Below are positions 1-5,617 of a stretch of DNA of 14,141 nt, piece by piece. Source of the stretch: Streptosporangiaceae bacterium (lineage in GTDB: Bacteria; Actinomycetota; Actinomycetes; Streptosporangiales; Streptosporangiaceae). Each line of letters opens with the position of its first letter. Within the stretch, counting starts at the first letter, position 1. The stretch spans positions 1 to 14,141 of the forward strand of contig JAICWX010000228.1 in the NCBI GenBank assembly GCA_025934635.1, given 5' to 3'. The notes beneath the pieces were generated by a model. That model searched no databases and was not told where the DNA came from. It worked only from the letters and a program-made list of their open reading frames with translations. The position numbers and the translations under genes were made by a program.

Positions 1-78
1 AAACGTCATCAGGTGGTCGGTCGCGATCGACCCCGTTACGGCGATACGCACGGCGCTACCCTATCCCCCCGGTCGCCG

Positions 79-426
79 TCAGTGGAACGAGTCGCCGCAG
101 GCGCAGGAACCCGTCGCGTTCGGGTTGTCGATCGTGAAGCCCTGCTTCTCGATCGTGTCGACGAAGTCGATGGTCGCGCCCATCAGGTACGGGGCGCTCA
201 TCTTGTCGGTCACGACCTGGACGCCGCCGAAGTCGGCGACGATGTCGCCGTCGATGGCCCGCTCGTCGAAGTAGAGCTGGTAGCGAAGCCCCGAGCAGCC
301 GCCCGGCTGCACCGCGATACGCAGCTTGAGGTCGTCGCGTCCCTCCTGCGCGAGCAGCGCGCTTACCTTGCCCGCCGCGCCCTCGGTCAGGACGATCCCC
401 TGCGTGGCCTCTTGCTGAACAGTCAC
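79..426 (-). CDS. erpA: Iron-sulfur cluster insertion protein ErpA (A-type carrier, HesB/IscA family)
   Basis: A-type carriers hold a 4Fe-4S or 2Fe-2S cluster and pass it to target enzymes in the cytoplasm. The 115-aa protein has the three invariant cysteines of the family: C44 in GGCSG, and C108 and C110 in the C-terminal SCACG. Length and the all-beta core between them match ErpA/IscA. The start is GTG at 426-424, preceded by AGGAG five bases upstream. It lies downstream of PspAB on the same strand, separated by a 136-bp gap that contains a perfect 17-nt hairpin, so it may be its own transcription unit rather than part of the Psp operon. The name ErpA follows the usual actinobacterial assignment; other A-type names (IscA, SufA) cannot be excluded from sequence alone, but no suf or isc genes are adjacent. 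Confidence 0.93.
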   Translation of the reverse strand: MTVQQEATQGIVLTEGAAGKVSALLAQEGRDDLKLRIAVQPGGCSGLRYQLYFDERAIDGDIVADFGGVQVVTDKMSAPYLMGATIDFVDTIEKQGFTIDNPNATGSCACGDSFH

Positions 427-511
427 CTTAGCTCCTGCCTAGTTCATGTGCCGCTGGCTGACCGGCCGCGCCGGGCGGCCATGGTGTTGCTTCAACCTGC
501 AGTCCAACGAT

Positions 512-528
512 ATGCGCTGCGAGCGCAT
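512..528. repeat. Perfect inverted repeat (7-3-7) between PspAB and ErpA
   Basis: ATGCGCT, GCG, AGCGCAT form a perfect hairpin in the 136-bp space between the end of PspAB and the start of ErpA. No T-tract follows on either strand, so a classic intrinsic terminator is not supported. It could be a weak terminator, a transcript-end stabiliser or an operator for erpA. A second GC-only hairpin lies closer to erpA around 466-482 (arms GGCCGC and GCGGCC). Confidence 0.4.
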
Positions 529-562
529 TCCAGCCACTGCTGAGGCATGGCTCACAAACCCT

Positions 563-1144
563 TTACAAACCGGGAGCGCCCCAGACGGGAAACCACCGGG
601 CCAGGTCCTGCTCCCACTTCAGGTCGCTGCCGATGGCGCCCTTGATCTGCAGTTCTAGCGCGTTGTCGCGGTGCTCGCCGGGCAGCGGGGCGAACGGGTA
701 GAACGAGCCCCGCTTGTACAGGTAGATCAGGGCCAGGCGGCGCTCCTGCTCGTCCCTGAAGGCGACCAGGGTACACAGCAGCTGCGGCCCGAAGCCGTTG
801 TCCACCAGCGAGGAGTTGACCGCGTGCAGGTCGGTGACCAGCGCCTCGAGCTCGTTCGACATCCGCGAGCTGACCAGCCAGGTGAAACCGTAGTCATCCT
901 TGGTCGCCTCGACCGGCAGGCCGCCCTCGGCGTGCGCGCTCGAGTTGAGCAGGTCCTGCACGTCCTTCTGGACGTCGGCGAACGAGCGGCCCTCGACCGG
1001 GCGGAAGCAGACCGAGCCGGATCCGGTGGGCTTGAATCCGGCTCCCGCGTCCAGCGTGACCGCCGCGGACGGCAGCGCGAACAGGTCGTCCAGCTTGGGC
1101 TGGACCGGCTTGGTCCGGCCGAGCAGCGTGTCGAGGAAGCCCAC
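563..1144 (-). CDS. pspAB: PspA-associated protein PspAB
   Basis: This 193-aa soluble protein matches the PspAB family known from actinobacteria and archaea, usually next to an HtpX-type protease. Recognisable family features are the N-terminal TLLGRTKP stretch (residues 6-13), the YGFTWLV segment (85-91), a basic LYKRGSFYPFAP block (142-153), RDNALELQ (159-166) and the WFPVWGAPGL end (184-193). No catalytic motif or membrane segment is visible; its biochemical role is unknown and it is named for its genomic link with PspA. The start is GTG at 1144-1142 with AGGA six bases upstream. It begins 11 bp after the HtpX stop, so the two are very likely co-transcribed and translationally coupled. It probably works with HtpX in membrane quality control, which is inferred from gene pairing. 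Confidence 0.85.
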   Translation of the reverse strand: MGFLDTLLGRTKPVQPKLDDLFALPSAAVTLDAGAGFKPTGSGSVCFRPVEGRSFADVQKDVQDLLNSSAHAEGGLPVEATKDDYGFTWLVSSRMSNELEALVTDLHAVNSSLVDNGFGPQLLCTLVAFRDEQERRLALIYLYKRGSFYPFAPLPGEHRDNALELQIKGAIGSDLKWEQDLARWFPVWGAPGL

Positions 1145-1155
1145 GAGCGGTCCTG

Positions 1156-2139
1156 CTAACTTTCCGGGCCGGCGACCCGGCCGAGCTGCTGCTGCACCTT
1201 GTCGAGCTCGGCCAGCCGGCGCTCGAGGCTCGGGTGGGTGGAGAAGGCGTTGGCCAGCTTGCTCTTGCCGCCGCCGATGCCGTGCAGGCTCATCGCGGGC
1301 GCGAAGAAGAACGCGTTCAGCGGCTGCGCGGTACGCAGGTCCTTGGTCGGGATCCGGCCGATGTCGCCGGTGACCTTGACCAGGGCCGACGCCAGCGAGC
1401 TGGGCTTGCCGGTGAGCATCGCGCCGCTGCGGTCCGCGGACAGCTCGCGGTAGCGGGACAGCAGCCTGATCAGCAGGAAGCTGATGGCGTAGACGACCGC
1501 GCTGACCGCCATGAGGACCAGCAAGATGGGCAGCGCGTTCTGGTTGTTGCTGTCGCGACGGCCTCCGCCGCCGAACAGCTCACCGTAGAAGGCGATCCTG
1601 ACCAGCAGCGCGGCGATGATGGCCAGGAACGACGCGATCGTCATGACCTGGACGTCCTTGTGCGCCACGTGCGACATCTCATGGGCGAGGACGCCCTCGA
1701 GCTCGTCGTTGTCGAGCTTGCGCATGATCCCCCGGGTCGCGCAGACCACGGCGTGGTCGGCGTTGCGGCCGGTGGCGAAGGCGTTCGGCATGTGGGTCTC
1801 GGCGATCGCGACCCGCGGCTTGGGCATGTCGGCCAGCGCGCACAGCCGGTCCACGATGGCGTGCAGCCGCCGGGCGTCCTCGTCGTCTTCCGGCTTGACC
1901 TCGTGCGCTCCCGCCGTGCGCAGCGCGATCTTGTCCGAGTAGAACAGCGATCCGATGGCGAAGCCCCCGCCCAGGACCACGGCGAAGAACACGATCGCGG
2001 TACTGGACGCGCCGTACGCCGTCCCGATGCCGATGATCGCAGCCACGAACGCGACGAATACCAGCCCGAGCAGGAACATCGTCGCGGTCATCCGCACCGT
2101 GAGTCCCCGGTCGGGCGCATACCTGGTCCGCGCCGCCAT
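1156..2139 (-). CDS. htpX: Zinc metalloprotease HtpX (M48B), membrane protease
   Basis: HtpX is a membrane-embedded zinc endopeptidase that degrades misfolded inner-membrane proteins. The 327-aa protein has two N-terminal membrane segments (about 17-40 and 46-67), the HExxH zinc site HEMSH at 153-157, two further hydrophobic segments (about 165-188 and 203-225), and the RELSAD motif with E232 as the expected third zinc ligand. A late THPSLERRLAEL motif (301-312) is typical of M48 proteases. The ATG start at 2139 has GGAGG seven bases upstream. It heads the HtpX-PspAB pair and follows PspAA after a gap with a candidate promoter and a hairpin. All catalytic residues are present, so it should be active. 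Confidence 0.95.
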   Translation of the reverse strand: MAARTRYAPDRGLTVRMTATMFLLGLVFVAFVAAIIGIGTAYGASSTAIVFFAVVLGGGFAIGSLFYSDKIALRTAGAHEVKPEDDEDARRLHAIVDRLCALADMPKPRVAIAETHMPNAFATGRNADHAVVCATRGIMRKLDNDELEGVLAHEMSHVAHKDVQVMTIASFLAIIAALLVRIAFYGELFGGGGRRDSNNQNALPILLVLMAVSAVVYAISFLLIRLLSRYRELSADRSGAMLTGKPSSLASALVKVTGDIGRIPTKDLRTAQPLNAFFFAPAMSLHGIGGGKSKLANAFSTHPSLERRLAELDKVQQQLGRVAGPES

Positions 2140-2159
2140 GGCGCCACCTCCGTTCGGCT

Positions 2160-2180
2160 CCGGCCGGCTGCGCCGGCCGG
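2160..2180. repeat. Perfect 9-3-9 GC hairpin upstream of htpX
   Basis: CCGGCCGGC, TGC, GCCGGCCGG: nine perfect G/C pairs around a 3-nt loop. It ends about 20 bases before the htpX start on the minus strand, just upstream of its ribosome binding site. No U-tract follows in the minus direction, although a T5 run lies at 2192-2196 on the plus strand. It may be an attenuator, an RNA-processing barrier separating pspA-pspAA from htpX-pspAB, or a structure that tunes htpX translation. Confidence 0.5.
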
Positions 2181-2207
2181 GGCCAGAAGCCTTTTTCCCC
2201 TAGTGCA

Positions 2208-2247
2208 AATCTACCCGTACAACGCTGTAGGCCAGCCGAACGTTACC
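2208..2247 (-). promoter_or_regulatory. Candidate promoter(s) for htpX-pspAB, including an ECF-like site
   Basis: Read on the minus strand, GGTAAC (2247-2242) is followed after about 17 bases by CGTTG (2224-2220), resembling the GGAAC/CGTT layout used by envelope-stress ECF sigma factors such as SigE. Just downstream TAGATT (2213-2208) fits the TAnnnT -10 form of the housekeeping sigma factor, but no good -35 box is found for it. Both are pattern matches by eye; neither is proven. Confidence 0.25.
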
Positions 2248-2277
2248 CGTGAGTACGCTGCGGGTTGACTCCTGAGA

Positions 2278-2556
2278 TCAGCCGGGGATGAGACCATCGT
2301 CGGTGAGCAGCTTGCGGACCTCATCCATGCTCGAGTCCGGGGACGGCAGGATCAGGTCCGACGGCTCGAGGGTGTCCGAGGGCACCGGTGAGCCGAGTGC
2401 CCGGACCTGGTCCAGCAGACCGTGCAGCGCGGCGGTGAACGCACCCTCGTCGTTGCGCTCGACCGCCGCCTCAAGCTGGGTGTCCAGCTTGTTCAGCTCG
2501 GCGGTCGCCGCCTCGTCGATGTTGAACTGGCCCTCGCCCAGGATTCTGACGATCAT
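2278..2556 (-). CDS. pspAA: PspA-associated protein PspAA
   Basis: This 92-aa protein matches PspAA, a small partner encoded next to PspA in actinobacteria and archaea. It opens with the family signature MIVRILGEGQ (1-10), followed by a predicted helical stretch (about 14-55) and an acidic, proline-containing C-terminal part ending in DDGLIPG. No membrane segment or catalytic motif is visible; it is thought to bind or modulate PspA, but its exact role is not known. The ATG start overlaps the PspA stop as ATGA (2556-2553), so the two are translationally coupled. Confidence 0.88.
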   Translation of the reverse strand: MIVRILGEGQFNIDEAATAELNKLDTQLEAAVERNDEGAFTAALHGLLDQVRALGSPVPSDTLEPSDLILPSPDSSMDEVRKLLTDDGLIPG

Positions 2557-3371
2557 GGCCGGTCGTCCTGCGGCTCGGCGGCAGGCAGCTCCGTCGCCGG
2601 GACGCTGGCCGGCTGGGCCTGCGCCTGGGTCTGGGCGTTGCCGTTGGAACCCTCGAGCTGCTTGGGGGCGCTCGTGGCGATCTCGCCCTTGAGCCTGCTC
2701 AGCTCGTTCTCGACGTCGCTGCTGGCGGACATCATGTCGAGCTCGCTCTGGATGTCGTCGCGACGGCCGCCCACGGCGTCGTCGAGCGCCCCGGAGGCCA
2801 TCAGCTCGTCGATCGCGCCCGCGCGGGCCTGCATCTGAGCCGTCTTGTCCTCGGCCCGCTGGATCGCCATGCCGACGTCGCCCATCTCCTCGGAGATGCC
2901 GGAGAACGCCTCGTTGATCCTGGTCTGGGCCTCGGCCGCGGTGTAGGTGGCCTTGATGGTCTCCTTCCTGGTACGGAAGGCGTCCACCTTGGACTGCAGC
3001 CGCTGGGAGGCGACCGTCAGCTTTTCTTCCTCGGCCTGCAGCTGCGCGTACTGCGCCTGCAGTTCGTTCAGCTGGCCCTGCGCCGACGACTTGCGCTCAA
3101 GCGCGGCCCGGGCGAGATCCTCACGACCCATCCCGAGCGCCTTGCGCGCCTGGTCCTCGAGCTTGTTCGAGGATTGCTGGAGCTGGTTCATCTGCAGCTC
3201 GACGCGCTTGCGCGACGTGGCGACATCCGCGACCCCACGGCGGACCTTCGTCAGCAACTCGAGCTGCCGCTGGTAGGAGTAGTCCAGGGTCTCACGAGGG
3301 TCTTCCATCTTGTCCAGGGCCTTATTGGCCTTGGCCTTGAAGACCAGTGAGACTCGCTTCATCACGCCCAT
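2553..3371 (-). CDS. pspA: PspA/IM30 (Vipp1) family phage-shock protein
   Basis: PspA is an ESCRT-III-like peripheral membrane protein that coats and repairs stressed cytoplasmic membrane. Almost the whole protein is predicted coiled coil, with an amphipathic N-terminus (MKRVSLVFKAKANKAL), the DPRETLDYSY segment that follows it, and the conserved AQTRINEAFSGISEEMGDVG region and AEDKTAQMQARAGAIDEL helix. A roughly 30-residue Q/A/P-rich tail (NGNAQTQAQAQPAS onward) follows. I chose ATG at 3371 (272 aa) because the actinomycete family begins close to MGVMKR. The frame stays open to GTG at 3410, but that extension has no good ribosome binding site and contains a TTA codon, rare in this genome. 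It is coupled to pspAA by an ATGA overlap. Confidence 0.92.
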   Translation of the reverse strand: MGVMKRVSLVFKAKANKALDKMEDPRETLDYSYQRQLELLTKVRRGVADVATSRKRVELQMNQLQQSSNKLEDQARKALGMGREDLARAALERKSSAQGQLNELQAQYAQLQAEEEKLTVASQRLQSKVDAFRTRKETIKATYTAAEAQTRINEAFSGISEEMGDVGMAIQRAEDKTAQMQARAGAIDELMASGALDDAVGGRRDDIQSELDMMSASSDVENELSRLKGEIATSAPKQLEGSNGNAQTQAQAQPASVPATELPAAEPQDDRP

Positions 3372-3538
3372 ACGCGCGGCCGTCCCCTTCATTAACATCT
3401 TCGCCACCACCAGGCCGTGCCCGGGACCGGGAAATCATGGCCGGGCGACCGGCTAGACGGCGGACGAGCCCGTGCGACTAGTCGGATTCCACCCTACGCG
3501 GTCTGCCGCATTGCGAGCTACCATGTCGGCCTCCGGGT

Positions 3539-3564
3539 CAAAGGTGGCGCTAGCCCCACCTTTG
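3539..3564. repeat. Perfect 9-8-9 inverted repeat
   Basis: CAAAGGTGG (3539-3547) and CCACCTTTG (3556-3564) are exact reverse complements around CGCTAGCC. It lies between divergent genes, where terminators are not needed, so an operator or a regulatory RNA hairpin is more likely. The regulator is unknown. Confidence 0.5.
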
Positions 3565-3583
3565 GCTGAGCTCTGCCGCCGCC

Positions 3584-3599
3584 GGGGGGACGACCCCCC
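3584..3599. repeat. G6/C6 hairpin next to the DUF3043 promoter
   Basis: Six G, the loop ACGA, then six C form a very stable small hairpin just upstream of the TAAGCT -10 box, covering the place where a -35 element would be. It may affect promoter recognition or DNA topology; no known binding protein can be named. Confidence 0.45.
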
Positions 3600-3610
3600 A
3601 TTTCCCCCGT

Positions 3611-3616
3611 TAAGCT
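3611..3616 (+). promoter_or_regulatory. -10 box for a leaderless DUF3043 transcript
   Basis: TAAGCT fits the actinobacterial -10 pattern TAnnnT and ends six bases before the GTG at 3623, so transcription would start at or next to the first base of the start codon. No ribosome binding site precedes that GTG. Confidence 0.5.
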
Positions 3617-3622
3617 AAGCGC

Positions 3623-4249
3623 GTGTTCCGACGCCGTAGCGCCGGGGCGACCGATGGCACGGCCCAGGATTCCCCGGGCGCGCAGAGCCCGGACGACCCG
3701 GCCGAAAATAAGACCCGTAATGCGGCCGAGGCCGCCAAGGGACGGCCCACGCCCAAGCGCAGCGTGGCCGAGGCCAACCGCCGCCAGCCGATCACCGGGA
3801 CGCCCCGAGGACCGGCCGGGCCGCGTACCAAGGAAGACAAGGACAAGGCGCGCGCCAACCGGGTCGGCCGGTACGAGGCGATGCGGCGGGGCGAGGCCTG
3901 GGCACTCAACCCGCGTGACCGCGGGCCGGCCCGCGCCCTGGCCCGCGACTTCATCGATTCCAAGCGCCGGGTCAGCGAGTACTACATGTACGTGCTGGTG
4001 GTCCTGCTGGCCGCCGTGTTCGTGCGGAACAAGGCCGCCCAGGAGATCATCTCGCCGCTGGTCCTGGCGCTGGTCCTGATCATCGTGGCGGACGCGATGC
4101 TGATCCGGCGCAGCCTGAGCAAGCTGCTCGCCGAGCGGCTGCCGGACGCGTCCATGCGCGGCCTGACGGGGTACTCGGTGATGCGCGCGCTGCAGATCCG
4201 GCGGTTCCGCGTGCCGAAGCCCCGGGTCGGGCCCGGCGACAAGATCTGA
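3623..4249 (+). CDS. DUF3043 membrane protein
   Basis: This 208-aa protein belongs to the actinobacterial DUF3043 family, of unknown function. Residues 1-75 are charged and likely disordered, with the family KGRPTPKR block at 39-46. RYEAMRRGEAW (83-93) and RDRGPARALARDFIDSKR (98-115) are the conserved soluble core, followed by two membrane helices (about 120-134 and 142-161) and a basic cytoplasmic tail. The start is GTG at 3623, with no ribosome binding site but a -10 box six bases upstream, indicating a leaderless transcript. It is divergent from pspA and is followed 20 bp later by an aldo/keto reductase that appears to have its own promoter. Reading as DUF3043 is firm; no function can be given. 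Confidence 0.9.
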   Translation: MFRRRSAGATDGTAQDSPGAQSPDDPAENKTRNAAEAAKGRPTPKRSVAEANRRQPITGTPRGPAGPRTKEDKDKARANRVGRYEAMRRGEAWALNPRDRGPARALARDFIDSKRRVSEYYMYVLVVLLAAVFVRNKAAQEIISPLVLALVLIIVADAMLIRRSLSKLLAERLPDASMRGLTGYSVMRALQIRRFRVPKPRVGPGDKI

Positions 4250-4251
4250 TC

Positions 4252-4267
4252 GCCCTAAAGTTAGGGC
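4252..4267. promoter_or_regulatory. Palindromic operator-like site overlapping the aldo/keto reductase -10 box
   Basis: GCCCTAA, AG, TTAGGGC is a perfect 7-2-7 palindrome filling most of the 20 bp between the DUF3043 stop and the ATG at 4270. Inside it, TAAAGT (4256-4261) fits TAnnnT and lies eight bases before the ATG, so the transcript would be leaderless or nearly so. A repressor bound to the palindrome would cover the promoter. It could alternatively be a short terminator hairpin for DUF3043. Confidence 0.5.
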
Positions 4268-4269
4268 TC

Positions 4270-5268
4270 ATGGAATACCGACATCTTGGCAAAAGCGGTC
4301 TCGTGATCAGCGAGATCGCGTACGGGAACTGGATCACCCACGGCGACCAGGTCGAGGAGCAGGCCGCCGCGGATTGCGTCCGGGCCGCGCTGGACGAGGG
4401 CATCACCACTTTCGACACCGCCGATGTCTACGCGGGCGGGCGGGCGGAGGAAGTCCTCGGCCGGGCGCTGCAGGGAGTCCGGCGCGAATCGCTCGAGATC
4501 TTTACCAAGGTGTACTGGCCGATGGGCAAGGGCCGGAACGACCGCGGCCTGTCCCGTAAGCACATCATCGAGTCAGCGCACGCGTCGCTGCGCCGGCTGG
4601 GGACCGACTACGTCGACCTCTACCAGGCGCACCGGTACGACTACGAGACGCCGATCGAAGAGACCATGCGCGCCTTCGACGACCTCGTGCGGGCCGGCAA
4701 GGTGCTCTATATCGGGGTATCGGAGTGGCGGGCGGAGGAGATCGCGGCCGGGCTCCGGGTGGCCGCCGAGCTCGGCCTGGACCGGATCGTGTCGAACCAG
4801 CCGCAGTACAACATGCTGTGGCGGGTCATCGAGCCCGAGATCGTGCCGCTGTGCGAGAAGGAAGGCGTCGGCCAGATCGTGTTCTCGCCGATCGCCCAGG
4901 GCGTGCTGACCGGCAAGTACCAGCCCGGGACGCCTCCTCCGGCCGACTCCCGCGCGACGGCCCCGGCCGGCTCCGGCTTCATCAAGCGGTGGCTCGAGGA
5001 CGACACGCTCAACGCGGTGCAGCGGCTCCGGCCGCTGGCCGACGAGGCCGGGCTCTCGCTGGCCCAGCTGGCCGTGGCGTGGGTGCTGCAGAACCCGAAC
5101 GTGTCCGCCGCCATCATCGGCGCCACCCGGCCCGAGCAGGTGCGGGAGAACGTCAAGGCGGCGGGCGTCCAGCTGGACGCCGGGCTGATGCGGCGCATCG
5201 ACGAGGCGCTCGGCGACGCGGTCGGCCGTGACCCGTCCCGGACCGCCAGCCCGAAGTCGCGTCCCTAG
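4270..5268 (+). CDS. Aldo/keto reductase (Kv-beta-like, NADPH-dependent)
   Basis: This 332-aa TIM-barrel oxidoreductase reduces aldehydes or ketones with NAD(P)H in the cytoplasm. The catalytic tetrad is complete: D49 and Y54 in TFDTADVYAGG, K80 in IFTKVYWP, and H121 in LYQAHRYD. The cofactor-binding part shows VSNQPQYNML (about 164-173), a SPIAQGVLTGKY loop and the C-terminal GATRPEQVRENV motif that binds the adenosine 2'-phosphate. The YRHLGKSGL start and full-length barrel match the voltage-gated potassium channel beta-subunit-like subfamily (YghZ/YajO relatives). The physiological substrate is unknown; there is no adjacent catabolic gene that points to one. The ATG start overlaps a leaderless-type promoter with a palindrome. 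The 3' end faces a convergent hypothetical gene across a long hairpin. Confidence 0.93.
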   Translation: MEYRHLGKSGLVISEIAYGNWITHGDQVEEQAAADCVRAALDEGITTFDTADVYAGGRAEEVLGRALQGVRRESLEIFTKVYWPMGKGRNDRGLSRKHIIESAHASLRRLGTDYVDLYQAHRYDYETPIEETMRAFDDLVRAGKVLYIGVSEWRAEEIAAGLRVAAELGLDRIVSNQPQYNMLWRVIEPEIVPLCEKEGVGQIVFSPIAQGVLTGKYQPGTPPPADSRATAPAGSGFIKRWLEDDTLNAVQRLRPLADEAGLSLAQLAVAWVLQNPNVSAAIIGATRPEQVRENVKAAGVQLDAGLMRRIDEALGDAVGRDPSRTASPKSRP

Positions 5269-5302
5269 CGCGGCGTGCCCCTCGCAGCGCGATGACCCGG
5301 TT

Positions 5303-5351
5303 CCTGATGACCCTGCGCCCGGCTCAGTCCTCCGGGTGCAGGGTCATCGGG
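5303..5351. terminator. Bidirectional terminator-like hairpin (20-bp stem)
   Basis: GATGACCCTGCGCCCGG (5306-5322) pairs with CCGGGTGCAGGGTCATC (5332-5348) with one G-U wobble. The stem continues outward by a T-G wobble and two C-G pairs to 5303/5351, giving about 20 pairs around a 9-nt loop (5323-5331). It lies between the convergent aldo/keto reductase and 69-aa genes. The right arm is inside the last codons of the 69-aa gene and the loop holds its stop codon. No U-tract follows, as is common in high-GC actinomycetes. Confidence 0.65.
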
Positions 5352-5533
5352 CCGTATTCGGTCTTGGCCTCGTTGAGCAGGCAGACCTGGTCCACCCCGG
5401 CGGCGAGCAGCGCCCGCCAGTTCTCCCCGAGCCAGCTTTCCGCGTCGCCCTGACTGGCGAAGATCGCCTCCTGCAGCTCGTCGGTGGTGATGACGCTGCC
5501 GTCCGCCTTCTCGTACCGCCAGGTCCAGGGCAT
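5324..5533 (-). CDS. Conserved hypothetical small protein (69 aa)
   Basis: I do not recognise a named domain. The 69-aa acidic protein starts MPWTWRYEKADG and contains a central helix-like stretch with DAESWLGENWRALLAAGV (30-47) and ends TLHPED. The tryptophan-rich, soluble composition and layout resemble small conserved proteins seen in Streptomyces-type genomes. The ATG at 5533 is preceded by GGAGGAGG about ten bases upstream, a strong ribosome binding site that supports real translation. It converges on the aldo/keto reductase and lies downstream of the anti-sigma-like gene on the same strand, 84 bp away. Its last codons form one arm of the terminator-like hairpin. Function unknown. Confidence 0.72.
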   Translation of the reverse strand: MPWTWRYEKADGSVITTDELQEAIFASQGDAESWLGENWRALLAAGVDQVCLLNEAKTEYGPMTLHPED

Positions 5534-5617
5534 TGCCGGATAGCCTCCTCCGTCGTGGGTGCTGCCTGAGCGTAGCTCAGCGGCGTGATGAGACGCGACC
5601 GGAGGGATTTGTGAGCG

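Larger units (their letters stand above)
3372..3622. promoter_or_regulatory. Divergent regulatory region between pspA and the DUF3043 gene
   Basis: This stretch separates two divergent genes. On the minus strand TAGGGT (3496-3491) fits a -10 box for pspA, and GGAATC about 18 bases before CGTC (starting near 3488) loosely resembles an ECF-sigma promoter. On the plus strand TAAGCT (3611-3616) lies six bases before the GTG of DUF3043. Two strong inverted repeats, listed separately, sit between these signals. No coding sequence is supported here. Confidence 0.4.

Noticed and set aside
19..32. Small inverted repeat GGTCG-CGAT-CGACC downstream of erpA
   Set aside because: Only five pairs and mostly common CG-rich bases; too weak to call a terminator.
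13..543. Long plus-strand open frame opposite erpA
   Set aside because: It is the complement of a clearly conserved gene (ErpA cysteine motifs on the other strand), has no family motif, and reflects GC-driven open frames.
3372..3410. N-terminal extension of PspA from GTG at 3410
   Set aside because: No ribosome binding site, contains a rare TTA codon, and has no counterpart in actinomycete PspA proteins, which begin near MGVMKR.
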